From positions 1 through 33,326 of the IMG/VR virus record IMGVR_UViG_3300033998_000271: a DNA stretch of 33,326 nt; one strand, written 5' to 3'. Positions 24,408-31,910 of the stretch are shown piece after piece; the first letter of the stretch is position 1, and the number at the start of each line of letters is the position of its first letter. Below the pieces are notes generated by a model. That model was given only the letters and a program-made list of their open reading frames with translations. It searched no databases and was not told where the DNA came from. A program made the translations under genes and the position numbers. Source of the stretch: a virus.

Positions 24408-25589
24408 TCAATCTATATACAATTTTGTCGATACTAACATCGCTCTGTTCTGGTGAGTGTATACAGCGTATCTCATCGCATCCATTGCATGGTCCAAAAA
24501 TTTCACAGGCTCTTCCAGTATCTCTCCGTCTTTTTTCTCTTTCCATTTATACGACTGAATTTCTTTTATTGTGTTTGTGCAAGTCTCATGAATATAAATC
24601 TTTTTTCTTTTTATATAGTCTATACCATTCTTGATTTCTTTCTTTGCAGGATATACATTGAATCCAGCTCGTGTGATTTCTTCTATTCTCATTGGTTCTG
24701 CACTATCAGCATAAATTTCTGCGTTTTTATTTCTCACAAAGCTTTTCAACTTTCCTATCAGTTCTTCGTTCGTCAAATGCGTTTCGTATAATTCTTTTGT
24801 TATATATATATTATCATCTTTTATTCCAATTTCAAGTACCACTGACGGATTATTATACCCAAAGTCTATTCCATAAACAATCTCGTCAAAACTCCCTGGC
24901 ATCTTTGAAACAATTTGATAATTGCTATATATTTTGTTTCTTAATACCGCATACCTTCCCAGGGTATAAATTTGGTAGTATGCTTCATCTTGCTCTTTAA
25001 GCAATTCTAACATTTTCGTATACTCAATGTCAAGGAACGAATTGTCAACATAGGTAGTATGCAAAATTGCTATATCGTCACTTTCTTGCTCGAAAAATTG
25101 TTTCTGTGTCCAACCTGCGACAGGATTGAACGTCAAAAACATCTGATTTACCGAATTTGTTGCACGCCTCAATCGCAACTTCAACTGCAAATAGTCTTCA
25201 AATTCAAATTCCGTTGCCTCTTCCATCCAAATGTAATTAAATTCAGATGATTTGATTTTTTCTGCGTCATCAAGTCCACGAAAATAGATTTCGTTTCGTC
25301 TTGGCAATTGCAAAACTTGCTCTGTTTTGTTCTCCATATATGGTATTTCAAGCTCATTCAATATTTCATGTATCAATTGCCAAGTCGTAACTCGTAAAGA
25401 CGGATTGTATTTCCTTGTCACAAGAAGCCGTTTGTTTCTGTTACTTAGTAATTTTTCTATAATCAAGAATTGAGCAACTGTATACGATTTCCCACTTCCT
25501 GCTCCACCGTACACAACTATTTCTTTCTGCTTTCTACATTCTTGAAGAAACGCATATATTTTCTTTATTACCTTAACTCTCGCTTCCAT
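24408..25589 (-). CDS. terL: Terminase large subunit
   Basis: The protein has about 393 residues. The ATPase domain has Walker A GGAGSGKS near residue 28-35, and Walker B with catalytic Glu in FNYIWMEEATEF. The RNase-H-like nuclease domain has YGIDFGYNNPS, IYADSAEP and DHAMDAMRYA for the metal-binding acids. It is of the Terminase_3/XtmB type. I choose the ATG at 25589 with AAGGA upstream over the TTG at 25607; both overlap the small subunit end. Confidence 0.95.
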   Translation of the reverse strand: MEARVKVIKKIYAFLQECRKQKEIVVYGGAGSGKSYTVAQFLIIEKLLSNRNKRLLVTRKYNPSLRVTTWQLIHEILNELEIPYMENKTEQVLQLPRRNEIYFRGLDDAEKIKSSEFNYIWMEEATEFEFEDYLQLKLRLRRATNSVNQMFLTFNPVAGWTQKQFFEQESDDIAILHTTYVDNSFLDIEYTKMLELLKEQDEAYYQIYTLGRYAVLRNKIYSNYQIVSKMPGSFDEIVYGIDFGYNNPSVVLEIGIKDDNIYITKELYETHLTNEELIGKLKSFVRNKNAEIYADSAEPMRIEEITRAGFNVYPAKKEIKNGIDYIKRKKIYIHETCTNTIKEIQSYKWKEKKDGEILEEPVKFLDHAMDAMRYAVYTHQNRAMLVSTKLYID

Positions 25590-25971
25590 CTTGCTTTTCC
25601 TTATCAATATATTCTACAACTACCTTGAATCCATCTTTATCGGCTGCAAGGTCAACTCTTTCCTTCCTTCCCCAGTCCTCAAAATACTTTCTTTCAAGCC
25701 ACCACGCTGCTGCTTGCCAATTCCCTTCTTGCGCTGCACGTTGAATCAATGCGACATTTCTTGCGATTGCGTCTTTTTCTGCCTTTTTCACAGTCTCGTA
25801 AAATTCTCTTTTCATGCCGCTTTTAGCTTTCTCACCTTCGTTTAACCAGCGAAACCACGTCGAATCATCTATTCCGAGGATAGGGGGTATATCTTTTATA
25901 TAATTTCCCGCAGAAACCAATCTATACGCTTCTTTTATCAATTCTTCAGTTAATTTCGATTTTCTAGCCAT
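25573..25971 (-). CDS. terS: Terminase small subunit
   Basis: The protein has about 132 residues. The N-terminal helix-turn-helix (KLTEELIKEAYRLVSAGNY, then ILGIDDSTWFRWLNEGEK) and the following ATPase-linked helix region (AIARNVALIQRAAQEGNWQAA, AAWWLERKYFEDW) are typical of small terminase proteins that recognise the packaging site. Several ATGs occur at the start; the one at 25971 (MARKSKL) is chosen, while 25986 is also possible. Confidence 0.88.
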   Translation of the reverse strand: MARKSKLTEELIKEAYRLVSAGNYIKDIPPILGIDDSTWFRWLNEGEKAKSGMKREFYETVKKAEKDAIARNVALIQRAAQEGNWQAAAWWLERKYFEDWGRKERVDLAADKDGFKVVVEYIDKEKQDGSES

Positions 25972-25997
25972 TCTCACCATCTCCATTTTACATTGAG

Positions 25998-26264
25998 TTA
26001 GTTTTCCACTTCCTGATAATGCTCCAATTTCTTCAATTCTTCTTTGTATTCTTCAATAATATCTAAACCTACCCAATATTGTTGAAAACGAGTTTTTTTC
26101 TTTTCAAATCCTTGGCTTCTAAGATAATCTCCCGATTCTTTCGCCATAGCTGGTTTTTCTTTTCTCTTGATACACCACAAAATATAAGCGGAATACAACG
26201 TATTATAATCAACAACAGATTTCGAGTCAATCTTACACACTTCATTCAAGAATTCTTTCATCAT
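25998..26264 (-). CDS. Stand-alone primase-C-type winged-helix protein
   Basis: The protein has about 88 residues from the ATG at 26264, which overlaps the stop of the upstream gene (ATGA). The pattern VDYNTLYSAYILWCIKRKEK, then YLRSQGFEKKKTRFQQYWVGLD, is that of the winged-helix domain at the C-terminus of phage/plasmid D5-type primase-helicases. Here it stands alone, directly before the small terminase, so it could be a DNA-site recognition factor. The function is inference. Confidence 0.65.
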   Translation of the reverse strand: MMKEFLNEVCKIDSKSVVDYNTLYSAYILWCIKRKEKPAMAKESGDYLRSQGFEKKKTRFQQYWVGLDIIEEYKEELKKLEHYQEVEN

Positions 26265-27139
26265 ACCACCTTCTTCTTGTATTTTCCAGAAACAATTTTC
26301 GGAACGCAATGTTCCCAATCGATAACGTGGTGTAAACGATAATACACATTTCCCATCGCATCTATTTTAACACACGAAGGCGCAAGCATAACTGTATAAA
26401 AGCTCTTCACATACGTTCCTAAGTTCTTGTATGCCTCCGTCAAACCACCAGCATTTGTCTGTGTAGGCAACTGTGCAACGGTCACGAACGCAACACTAAA
26501 AATCAATTCTCCACGCATTCCATAAAACACATATGCATTCACATCTTCATTGATCCGTCCCATAAACTCCATTTTTCTATCCGTTCTAAAAAAGAATGAA
26601 TTCATAGCCTTTCTCTTAAACCCTTTTAGCATGAATCCATCAATACCGCCGATGAAATCTCCCGTCTGCGCATATGCAATTGTCAAAGCCCCAGTCTCAT
26701 CTAAGACATCAAATGTTACTTCAAACAATTTATCTAAATTTTTCACCTGACGTCTTTTTCGAATCACAGTTTCACTTTCGCCTACAATAAATAACTTTTC
26801 ATAATTGATACTTTGATAATCATCATCCAAAACAACAAAATGTGTCAATCCTAAATCTTCAGCAATCTTGAAAATATAGTTTCTTGCATATACAACAACA
26901 TTTCTTTCATTCAAGTTGTCCATCATATCAAACATTTCTTTTGCTTCATCTTTTGAAAATACAATCACTTTATTTTTGAATTTCTCTTTGTATTGTTCTA
27001 ACGTCTCATCCTCATCATCACATACTATATACCAGTCACCAGTATATCTCCCTTTTTTCAACATATTGATAGTTTTGACTCTGTCTGGCCTTCCATGCGA
27101 AAGAATAAAAACCGCACTTTTTCTATTCTTCATCTTCAT
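26261..27139 (-). CDS. GT-A-like glycosyltransferase (TET-associated type)
   Basis: The protein has about 292 residues. It starts with a FILSHGRPDRVKTINML strand-helix, then DWYIVCDDEDE and FVVLDDDYQS (near residue 103), the Asp cluster expected of a GT-A metal and sugar-nucleotide site, and later FIGGIDGFMLKGFKR and FMGRINEDVNAYVFYG. This resembles the TET-associated glycosyltransferases (GREB1-like) that Iyer and co-workers described in phages, thought to add sugars to modified bases. No base-oxidising TET enzyme is in the window. The start is taken at the ATG 27139; 27133 is possible and both overlap the ParB gene end. Confidence 0.62.
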   Translation of the reverse strand: MKMKNRKSAVFILSHGRPDRVKTINMLKKGRYTGDWYIVCDDEDETLEQYKEKFKNKVIVFSKDEAKEMFDMMDNLNERNVVVYARNYIFKIAEDLGLTHFVVLDDDYQSINYEKLFIVGESETVIRKRRQVKNLDKLFEVTFDVLDETGALTIAYAQTGDFIGGIDGFMLKGFKRKAMNSFFFRTDRKMEFMGRINEDVNAYVFYGMRGELIFSVAFVTVAQLPTQTNAGGLTEAYKNLGTYVKSFYTVMLAPSCVKIDAMGNVYYRLHHVIDWEHCVPKIVSGKYKKKVV

Positions 27140-27881
27140 AATCTTCACCGTACAACTCAGCAACTCTTTTTGAAAATCTCACAAATCCTTTTGCAATCGC
27201 ATCTTCAAAATCCACAATAACAAGCGCAAGCTCTTCAAACATTCCTTGTATTTCTGGACTTGCAAAAGCGTAGTAATCTGCAATCTTTGCAAAATTAAAC
27301 TTCAAAAATCTACTCGCAGCTAATTTCAAAAATTCTTTGACTTCATCATCACAACTTGAATTCTCTATCTTCTCCAAAAGCTCAAAATATTTTTCTTTCT
27401 CAACAAGTTCTTCAAGCTTCATCCCTTCCTTCGGTTCATATTGAACCGCATCCACTTTATACGTATACGGATTCATCTTTTCTGCGTCTACTCCTACAAG
27501 CATTTTGCTAACTTCATCCATATCAAAACCTGTCAATTCTATTTCTTCCGAGTCCAAATCAAACTCTTTCAACAATTCTTTCAATTTTTCCTCATCCCAC
27601 TCCCCGGTGATTTTGTTCAAAGCAACATTCAAAGCTTTTTCTTTCTTTTCATCCAAATCTACAATCACCGCATCAACTTCTTTTATCCCCAGCTCTTTCA
27701 ACGCTTTTACCCTTTGATTACCGCCGACAACATGATTATTCCTCTTGTTCACAATCACAGGCTCAACATACCCAAACTCTTCTAAGCTTCTTTTAAGCTT
27801 TTCAAATGTTTTTTCATCTATTTTTCTCGGATTGTAATCAGGCAACTTAATTTCATCGATATTCATTTTTTCTATTTTCAC
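27123..27881 (-). CDS. ParB-like (ParB/Srx) domain protein
   Basis: The protein has 252 residues. The N-terminal ParB/Srx fold is clear: IKLPDYNPRKIDEKTFEKL, then SLEEFGYVEPVIVN, VVGGNQRVKALKELG (the GGxQR box) and ALNKITGEWDEEKL. The C-terminal 100 residues are acidic and helical. Such proteins in phages are NTP-binding or nuclease-like factors, often near DNA modification or packaging genes. The start is a GTG behind GGGAGGAG. It leads the packaging operon and follows the terminator-bearing leader. Confidence 0.8.
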   Translation of the reverse strand: MKIEKMNIDEIKLPDYNPRKIDEKTFEKLKRSLEEFGYVEPVIVNKRNNHVVGGNQRVKALKELGIKEVDAVIVDLDEKKEKALNVALNKITGEWDEEKLKELLKEFDLDSEEIELTGFDMDEVSKMLVGVDAEKMNPYTYKVDAVQYEPKEGMKLEELVEKEKYFELLEKIENSSCDDEVKEFLKLAASRFLKFNFAKIADYYAFASPEIQGMFEELALVIVDFEDAIAKGFVRFSKRVAELYGEDYEDEE

Positions 27882-27895
27882 TATTTCTCCTCCCT

Positions 27896-27950
27896 TATAA
27901 AAAGAAAAAAAGACGTTTGCCTTCTTTCAAAAGGTTTTCAACGTCTTTGT
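27896..27950 (-). terminator. Terminator hairpin in the leader of the ParB operon
   Basis: On the minus strand AAAGACGTT (27940-27948) pairs with AACGTCTTT (27909-27917) around an inner CCTT/AAGG. The stem is followed by TTTTTTTC and further T. It lies between the promoter at 27990 and the GTG at 27881, so it is either an attenuator or the 3' end of a short RNA. Confidence 0.7.
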
Positions 27951-27983
27951 ATTTGTAGTTTGATATATGCATTTATATATTCA
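27905..27983 (-). ncRNA. Candidate short leader RNA
   Basis: Transcription from the promoter at 27990-28018 to the terminator at 27909 would give an RNA of about 75-80 bases with no reading frame of note. It may be a free small RNA or the attenuated leader of the packaging operon. Confidence 0.4.
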
Positions 27984-27989
27984 CTTTAC

Positions 27990-28018
27990 ATTATACCATA
28001 TTATACCACACTTGTCAA
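27990..28018 (-). promoter_or_regulatory. Promoter before the ParB-terminase operon
   Basis: TTGACA (28013-28018), 17 bases, TATAAT (27990-27995). A second TATAAT lies inside the spacer. The predicted start is near 27983. Confidence 0.8.
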
Positions 28019-28053
28019 AAAAAAAGCAAGCCCCCTAAAAAAATAGGGAGCTA
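28019..28053 (-). terminator. Terminator of the replication operon
   Basis: AGCTCCCTA, loop of seven T, TAGGGGGCT and then a long T-run on the minus strand, right after the two-helix membrane protein gene. One mismatch is present in the stem. Confidence 0.8.
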
Positions 28054-28057
28054 AAAA

Positions 28058-28297
28058 CTATTCATACTTTTTCGCTTTTACTTCCAAATACTCTGCCCGT
28101 TCTATATCACCTCCCATTCTTGCTTTTGCTGCTTTATATCGTAACTTCCTTGCCTTTTTGGCGTCTTTCCTGTCTTTTCCTTTCCATCCCACTGACAATA
28201 ATATAGCTCCTATGATTATAATCAACAACCCTAAAATCGGCATTAATAGCACACTAAAAATACCAACAATTAAAAACACCCATCCAAAAAATCTCAT
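28058..28297 (-). CDS. Small two-helix membrane protein
   Basis: This 79-residue protein has two hydrophobic segments within residues 3-38 (FFGWVFLIVGIFSVLLMPIL and GLLIIIIGAILLSVG) and a highly basic tail (KDRKDAKKARKLRYKAAKAR). No family is recognised. It is the last gene of the replication operon and overlaps its upstream neighbour by four bases (ATGA). It could be a membrane anchor, an exclusion protein or a second holin-like protein; its place far from the endolysin speaks against the last. Confidence 0.65.
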   Translation of the reverse strand: MRFFGWVFLIVGIFSVLLMPILGLLIIIIGAILLSVGWKGKDRKDAKKARKLRYKAAKARMGGDIERAEYLEVKAKKYE

Positions 28298-28464
28298 TTT
28301 TCCTTCCTTCTTTCTTTCAAAATTTCATTTATTTCTTCATTTAATAACTTTATTTCTAATCTTAATTCTTCATTTTCTTCTACAAGCTTTTTATTGCTCT
28401 CCATAAGCTTTTTATTTTGCTCAATTAAAGCTTGATTGAATTCAAATAAAGTATCTTTCTTCAT
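28294..28464 (-). CDS. Small coiled-coil protein
   Basis: This short gene codes for 56 residues, starting MKKDTLFEFNQALIEQNKKL and continuing as a regular Glu/Leu/Lys heptad helix to the end. It overlaps both neighbours by four bases (ATGA), as expected for a translationally coupled real gene. It probably forms a dimeric coiled coil; the function is unknown. Confidence 0.7.
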   Translation of the reverse strand: MKKDTLFEFNQALIEQNKKLMESNKKLVEENEELRLEIKLLNEEINEILKERRKEK

Positions 28465-28682
28465 TCTACCTCATCTCCCAATATTGTCTTGTTCAAAATA
28501 TACGTTTCTATTTCATCCCTCCACCGTTGGTACATATGAAGTTCTTTTGAAAGTTCAAAATCTAATTGTTTATCAAAAAATCCCAACCGCTCTGCTTCAA
28601 TCAAAGCTTCTTGCTTCTGAATTTTTTCTTCAAGCACTCCTTTAACGAATTCCAAAAACTTCATGTCATCTAAAATATCCAT
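28461..28682 (-). CDS. Hypothetical protein downstream of rusA
   Basis: This 73-residue protein is helical and charged (KFLEFVKGVLEEKIQKQEAL, then DFELSKELHMYQRWRDEIE). Its start touches the stop of the RusA gene and its stop overlaps the next start. The family is not recognised. No membrane or zinc motif is present. Confidence 0.65.
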   Translation of the reverse strand: MDILDDMKFLEFVKGVLEEKIQKQEALIEAERLGFFDKQLDFELSKELHMYQRWRDEIETYILNKTILGDEVE

Positions 28683-29050
28683 TACTCTTCCGCCTCCTTA
28701 ATAATAATTTCCACTCTCGGATTTTTATTGTCAATCTCAAAATAATGAAAAATATTCCTAATCTGCTTCCATCCATCATTTTCAATCACTCCTGCTGCAA
28801 CAAGCCCGTCTATAACAAACTTTTGCCCTGCAATAATATTGTCCTTGTCTCGCTTCCTGTTTTTGCAAAACCAAGTGAAAACCAAGTCTACCATTTGATA
28901 TTTCCCTTTGATTTGATTTTTTGCAAGAAATGCTATCTCTTCCGTCCTAGAATGCTTTTCCTCCGCATACTTTGCCCAGTGTTCCTTCGATATCGCTATA
29001 ATTTCGTTCAATCCCGGGAGTTCCCCAGGAATAATAAGTTTTTCAGTCAT
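28682..29050 (-). CDS. rusA: RusA-family Holliday junction resolvase
   Basis: The protein has about 122 residues. It shows the RusA pattern: PGELPGLNEI at the start, KNRKRDKDNIIAGQKFVIDG with the catalytic acids near residues 67-80, and GVIENDGWKQI with the later Asp near 90. The C-terminal strand is RVEIIIKEAE. RusA is a dimeric nuclease that resolves Holliday junctions in phage recombination and replication. The ATG at 29050 overlaps the SSB stop; 29065 is a less likely start. Confidence 0.88.
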   Translation of the reverse strand: MTEKLIIPGELPGLNEIIAISKEHWAKYAEEKHSRTEEIAFLAKNQIKGKYQMVDLVFTWFCKNRKRDKDNIIAGQKFVIDGLVAAGVIENDGWKQIRNIFHYFEIDNKNPRVEIIIKEAEE

Positions 29051-29480
29051 CTTCGAACCCTTCATTCAAAATCTTGTCAAAGTCATCGTCGGTGAAGGTC
29101 AAATCTTCATAACTTTCTTCTTTTTTTTCTTCAACAATAGTTTCATTCTCTTGCCTACTCTTCTTTGTTTCAAGGAATCTGAAATTGTTCACAATGATTT
29201 TTGCCCTCTCAAACTGTGAATCCGTTTTTTCACCCCACTTAGCTATTTCCAATCTGCCTTCGACGAGTATCAATACGCCTTTCCCAACATACGACGCTAT
29301 AGTATCCGCCGTTTTCCCAAAAGCCACACAATTGAAGAAATCTGTTTCTGAGTCTCTTCCAAATTCTCTATCAACAGCCAACGTAAAATTCACAACTTTT
29401 TGCATTCCTGTCGTCATCTTCACTTCTGGTACCCTAGTCGTCCTACCTACCAAAATTACCTTATTATAACTGATTGACAT
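29043..29480 (-). CDS. ssb: Single-stranded DNA-binding protein
   Basis: The protein has 145 residues. It has the OB fold of bacterial SSB: YNKVILVGRTTRVPEVKMT, VVNFTLAVDREFG, DFFNCVAFGKTADTIASYVGKG, and LVEGRLEIAKW. The C-terminal tail is acidic (TFTDDDFDKILNEGFEDD) but does not end in the usual DDDIPF, so its protein contacts may differ. GGAGGGGGTATAAA precedes the ATG. It lies between dnaB and rusA in the replication operon. Confidence 0.93.
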   Translation of the reverse strand: MSISYNKVILVGRTTRVPEVKMTTGMQKVVNFTLAVDREFGRDSETDFFNCVAFGKTADTIASYVGKGVLILVEGRLEIAKWGEKTDSQFERAKIIVNNFRFLETKKSRQENETIVEEKKEESYEDLTFTDDDFDKILNEGFEDD

Positions 29481-29481
29481 T

Positions 29482-30777
29482 TTATACCCCCTCCTCGTAT
29501 TCGATAAATTCTAAAGTTTCTTTTTCAAAATATAACTTTATGCTTCCCGTTGGCCCATTTCTATGCTTTGCAATAATTATTTCTGTCTCTTCTGTTTCAA
29601 TCTCTTGTCCAATTTCAGTATAATAATCAGGTCTATACAAGAATAAAACTATATCTGCATTCTGCTCAATTTCTCCTGAATCTCTAAGATCTGATAAAAC
29701 AGGCTTTTTATTCGTCCTTCTTTCCACTTCACGTGAAAGCTGCGCAAGCATAACAACCGCAACTTTCAATTCTCTAGCCATAACTTTTGCAATTCTTGAA
29801 ACCTCTCCTACCTCCACATTCTTGTTATTATACTCGCTTGAAGAATTTATCAATTGGAGATAATCAATATAAACAACATCTACCTTGTGTTTCCTAATCT
29901 CAAGCTTTATCTCATTTATTGTCATGTTACTATTGTCTAATATTATTAAATTATCTTCAACACTTTTCAAAAAATCAAAAGCTTCTACAACTTTATCAAA
30001 TTCTCTATTCGTGAGGTCTCCACCTCTTATTTTTTGCAAACTTACTCCTGATATTTCTGCAACCATTCTTTCAACAAGTAATTCCATTGCCATTTCAAGT
30101 GAAAATATCATAACTTTTTCACCATTTCTAACCTGTTTAATTGCCATATTCAGCATTAAAGCTGTCTTTCCCATTCCAGGCCTTGCTGCAAGAATAATCA
30201 AGTCTCCTCTATGAAACCCTTTTGTGAATTTATTCAGTAAAGAATACCCAGTATCAATCTCAATCAGCGGTTTGCCTTCTTCTCGCCTTTTTTTCCTTTC
30301 TACAACGGCATCCAAAATATCCATAATATTTTTACTTTCTTCTATTTCTTCCTGAATGTTTCTTTCAAGACTTTTTTGATACACTTTTTCCAAATCATCT
30401 ACTTTTAAATCTCCAGGATTTTTCAATATACTTTCAATCTCTTTGTTCATTTTCAATAGATTCTGTTTTTTTGATATCTCTCTCACTTTTTGACATGAAA
30501 CCAGGAAGTCAATATAATCATATGTTCCTTCAATTATATTAATTATTATCTCGTGTATATTATCTATATCCAAAAGTTGTGATATAATATTATCAGGTGT
30601 TATATTCCTACCCTCCTTATAGAGATTTTCGCATACAGAGAATATACTGCGATAAATATAGTCTGAAAAATCTTCGCTTCGCAGTATATTTCTTGCTTCA
30701 TTGAAGTTCTCTGGTTTTAACAAAATTCCAGCAATAACATTCCTTTCACTCTTTTGTTTTAACTCTTGTTCGTTCAT
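29482..30777 (-). CDS. dnaB: Replicative DNA helicase (DnaB type)
   Basis: The protein has about 431 residues. The N-terminal DnaB domain begins SERNVIAGILLKPENFNEA. The RecA-like core has TGYSLLNKFTKGFHRGDLI, Walker A ARPGMGKT near 199-206, MIFSLEMAMELLVERM, Walker B VVYIDYLQLI, and LSREVERRTNKKPVLSDLRDSGEIEQNADIV near the end. It unwinds DNA at the fork as a hexamer. The ATG at 30777 has AGGTGG at ideal distance and overlaps the initiator gene. No separate helicase loader was recognised. Confidence 0.95.
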   Translation of the reverse strand: MNEQELKQKSERNVIAGILLKPENFNEARNILRSEDFSDYIYRSIFSVCENLYKEGRNITPDNIISQLLDIDNIHEIIINIIEGTYDYIDFLVSCQKVREISKKQNLLKMNKEIESILKNPGDLKVDDLEKVYQKSLERNIQEEIEESKNIMDILDAVVERKKRREEGKPLIEIDTGYSLLNKFTKGFHRGDLIILAARPGMGKTALMLNMAIKQVRNGEKVMIFSLEMAMELLVERMVAEISGVSLQKIRGGDLTNREFDKVVEAFDFLKSVEDNLIILDNSNMTINEIKLEIRKHKVDVVYIDYLQLINSSSEYNNKNVEVGEVSRIAKVMARELKVAVVMLAQLSREVERRTNKKPVLSDLRDSGEIEQNADIVLFLYRPDYYTEIGQEIETEETEIIIAKHRNGPTGSIKLYFEKETLEFIEYEEGV

Positions 30778-31906
30778 CTGTTTCCACCTCACTCTCTTTT
30801 TTTATTTTTTCAGTAAATTTCTTATTCCATTCTTTAATCTTCATTTTATACCACTCTTCAAGCTTTTTAAAATCATTTTCATCTAAAATATTAATTTTAT
30901 TTTCTTCTTTAAAAACTTTCAAAGCTTGTTTTGGTGATAAATTCGGCGGAGTAATGCCTATACTAAACTTTTCAATAAACTCTTGCTCTTTTGCTATCAC
31001 TACTTTCTCCCTCGTACTCAAAACATCGTTGTAGTATGCTTCAAACTTCGATGGTCGAAACAACGTTGAAGGTCTCAAATATTCGTTCATTTTTTCATCA
31101 TTCAACCATTTTTCAACCCTATTATCAATCACCGCTTTGAGATCTGATATGCTGTAACCTTCACTAAGTCTACCATTAATGAGTTTTATAGCTTCCTTGT
31201 TTGTAGCTCTAAAATGTTTATTAGCTTTTTTGTTTAAGTAAGATATAACTTCTTCAATAATAGCTTTATTTTTAATCTCTTTTGCTTTAGGAGATTTCTT
31301 CTTTGTAGGTTTTTCTTTTGAATATTCTTTAAAAGTTTCTTGTTTTTTCGAAGTTTCTGACAAAGAGGGAGTGTTCTTCGAAGAAGAACGAATACTTTCT
31401 TTTTCTTTTATATTTTCTTTTTCTTTTATATTATTATTATATATATTATTATATATATTATTATTGTTTCTAATTTCCGTCAAACTGGTTTCTAATTTCC
31501 AATCAACTGGTTTCTGTTTTTCGTCCATCAAGTTTTCTAATTTCCGACCAACTGGTATAGTAACCTCTAACTCTTTCTTTAAAGAAGTTAGTTTCGCTAA
31601 TTTTTCATAATCTATTCGTATATATCTTTTTGCAGGCATACCCATTAATTTTCTTTCTATAATTCCTAATTCTTCTGCTTTTTTTAAATACTTTTCTTGT
31701 TTCCATTTTTTTAGGCCTGTTCTTTCCTCCATTTCTTCGATAGTTTGGAAGAACCATGGGCCACTTCCATTGTGGCTAAAAAACTTATCGGCACTTATTA
31801 AATAACCTATAAAGGCTGCAAATTCGAGTCCATATTTTCTTACTAAATTTTCATTCACATAAAAATTATTCCCTTGTAAACAATTAAATATATTTTCAGG
31901 ATACAT
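30746..31906 (-). CDS. Replication initiator with winged-helix and Phg_2220_C-like domain
   Basis: The protein has 386 residues. The N-terminal winged-helix region (QGNNFYVNENLVRKYG, then GPWFFQTIEEMEERTGLKKW) is shared with the upstream gene. An Asn/Ile/Lys low-complexity linker follows (about 150-210). Residues 215-295 match the phage C-terminal replication domain Phg_2220_C: IIEEVISYLNKKANKHFRAT, INGRLSEGYSISDLKAVID, YLRPSTLFRPSKFEAYYND. Such proteins open the phage origin and load helicase. Iteron-like DNA repeats with an AT-rich stretch lie inside the gene at 31405-31554. It precedes dnaB, as expected. Confidence 0.85.
   Translation of the reverse strand: MYPENIFNCLQGNNFYVNENLVRKYGLEFAAFIGYLISADKFFSHNGSGPWFFQTIEEMEERTGLKKWKQEKYLKKAEELGIIERKLMGMPAKRYIRIDYEKLAKLTSLKKELEVTIPVGRKLENLMDEKQKPVDWKLETSLTEIRNNNNIYNNIYNNNIKEKENIKEKESIRSSSKNTPSLSETSKKQETFKEYSKEKPTKKKSPKAKEIKNKAIIEEVISYLNKKANKHFRATNKEAIKLINGRLSEGYSISDLKAVIDNRVEKWLNDEKMNEYLRPSTLFRPSKFEAYYNDVLSTREKVVIAKEQEFIEKFSIGITPPNLSPKQALKVFKEENKINILDENDFKKLEEWYKMKIKEWNKKFTEKIKKESEVETDERTRVKTKE
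31405..31554. other. Probable replication origin: four 22-bp iterons with AT-rich flank
   Basis: Iterons on the plus strand: 31466-31487, 31488-31509, 31510-31531 (diverged) and 31532-31554 (one extra base). Each starts GTTTCT, has AATTTCC in the middle and ends in ACTG or a variant. Directly beside them, 31405-31465 is almost pure A/T with TATTATTATATATATTATTA. The unit of 22 is not a multiple of three, so it was not made by protein repeats. Origins inside the initiator gene are known from lambda O and lactococcal phages. Confidence 0.75.
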
Positions 31907-31910
31907 TTCT

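Noticed and set aside
31405-31465. Microsatellite of ATT/TAT units as a phase-variable tract.
   Set aside because: It is irregular, lies beside iterons and codes for a tolerant linker, so an origin unwinding element is the simpler reading.
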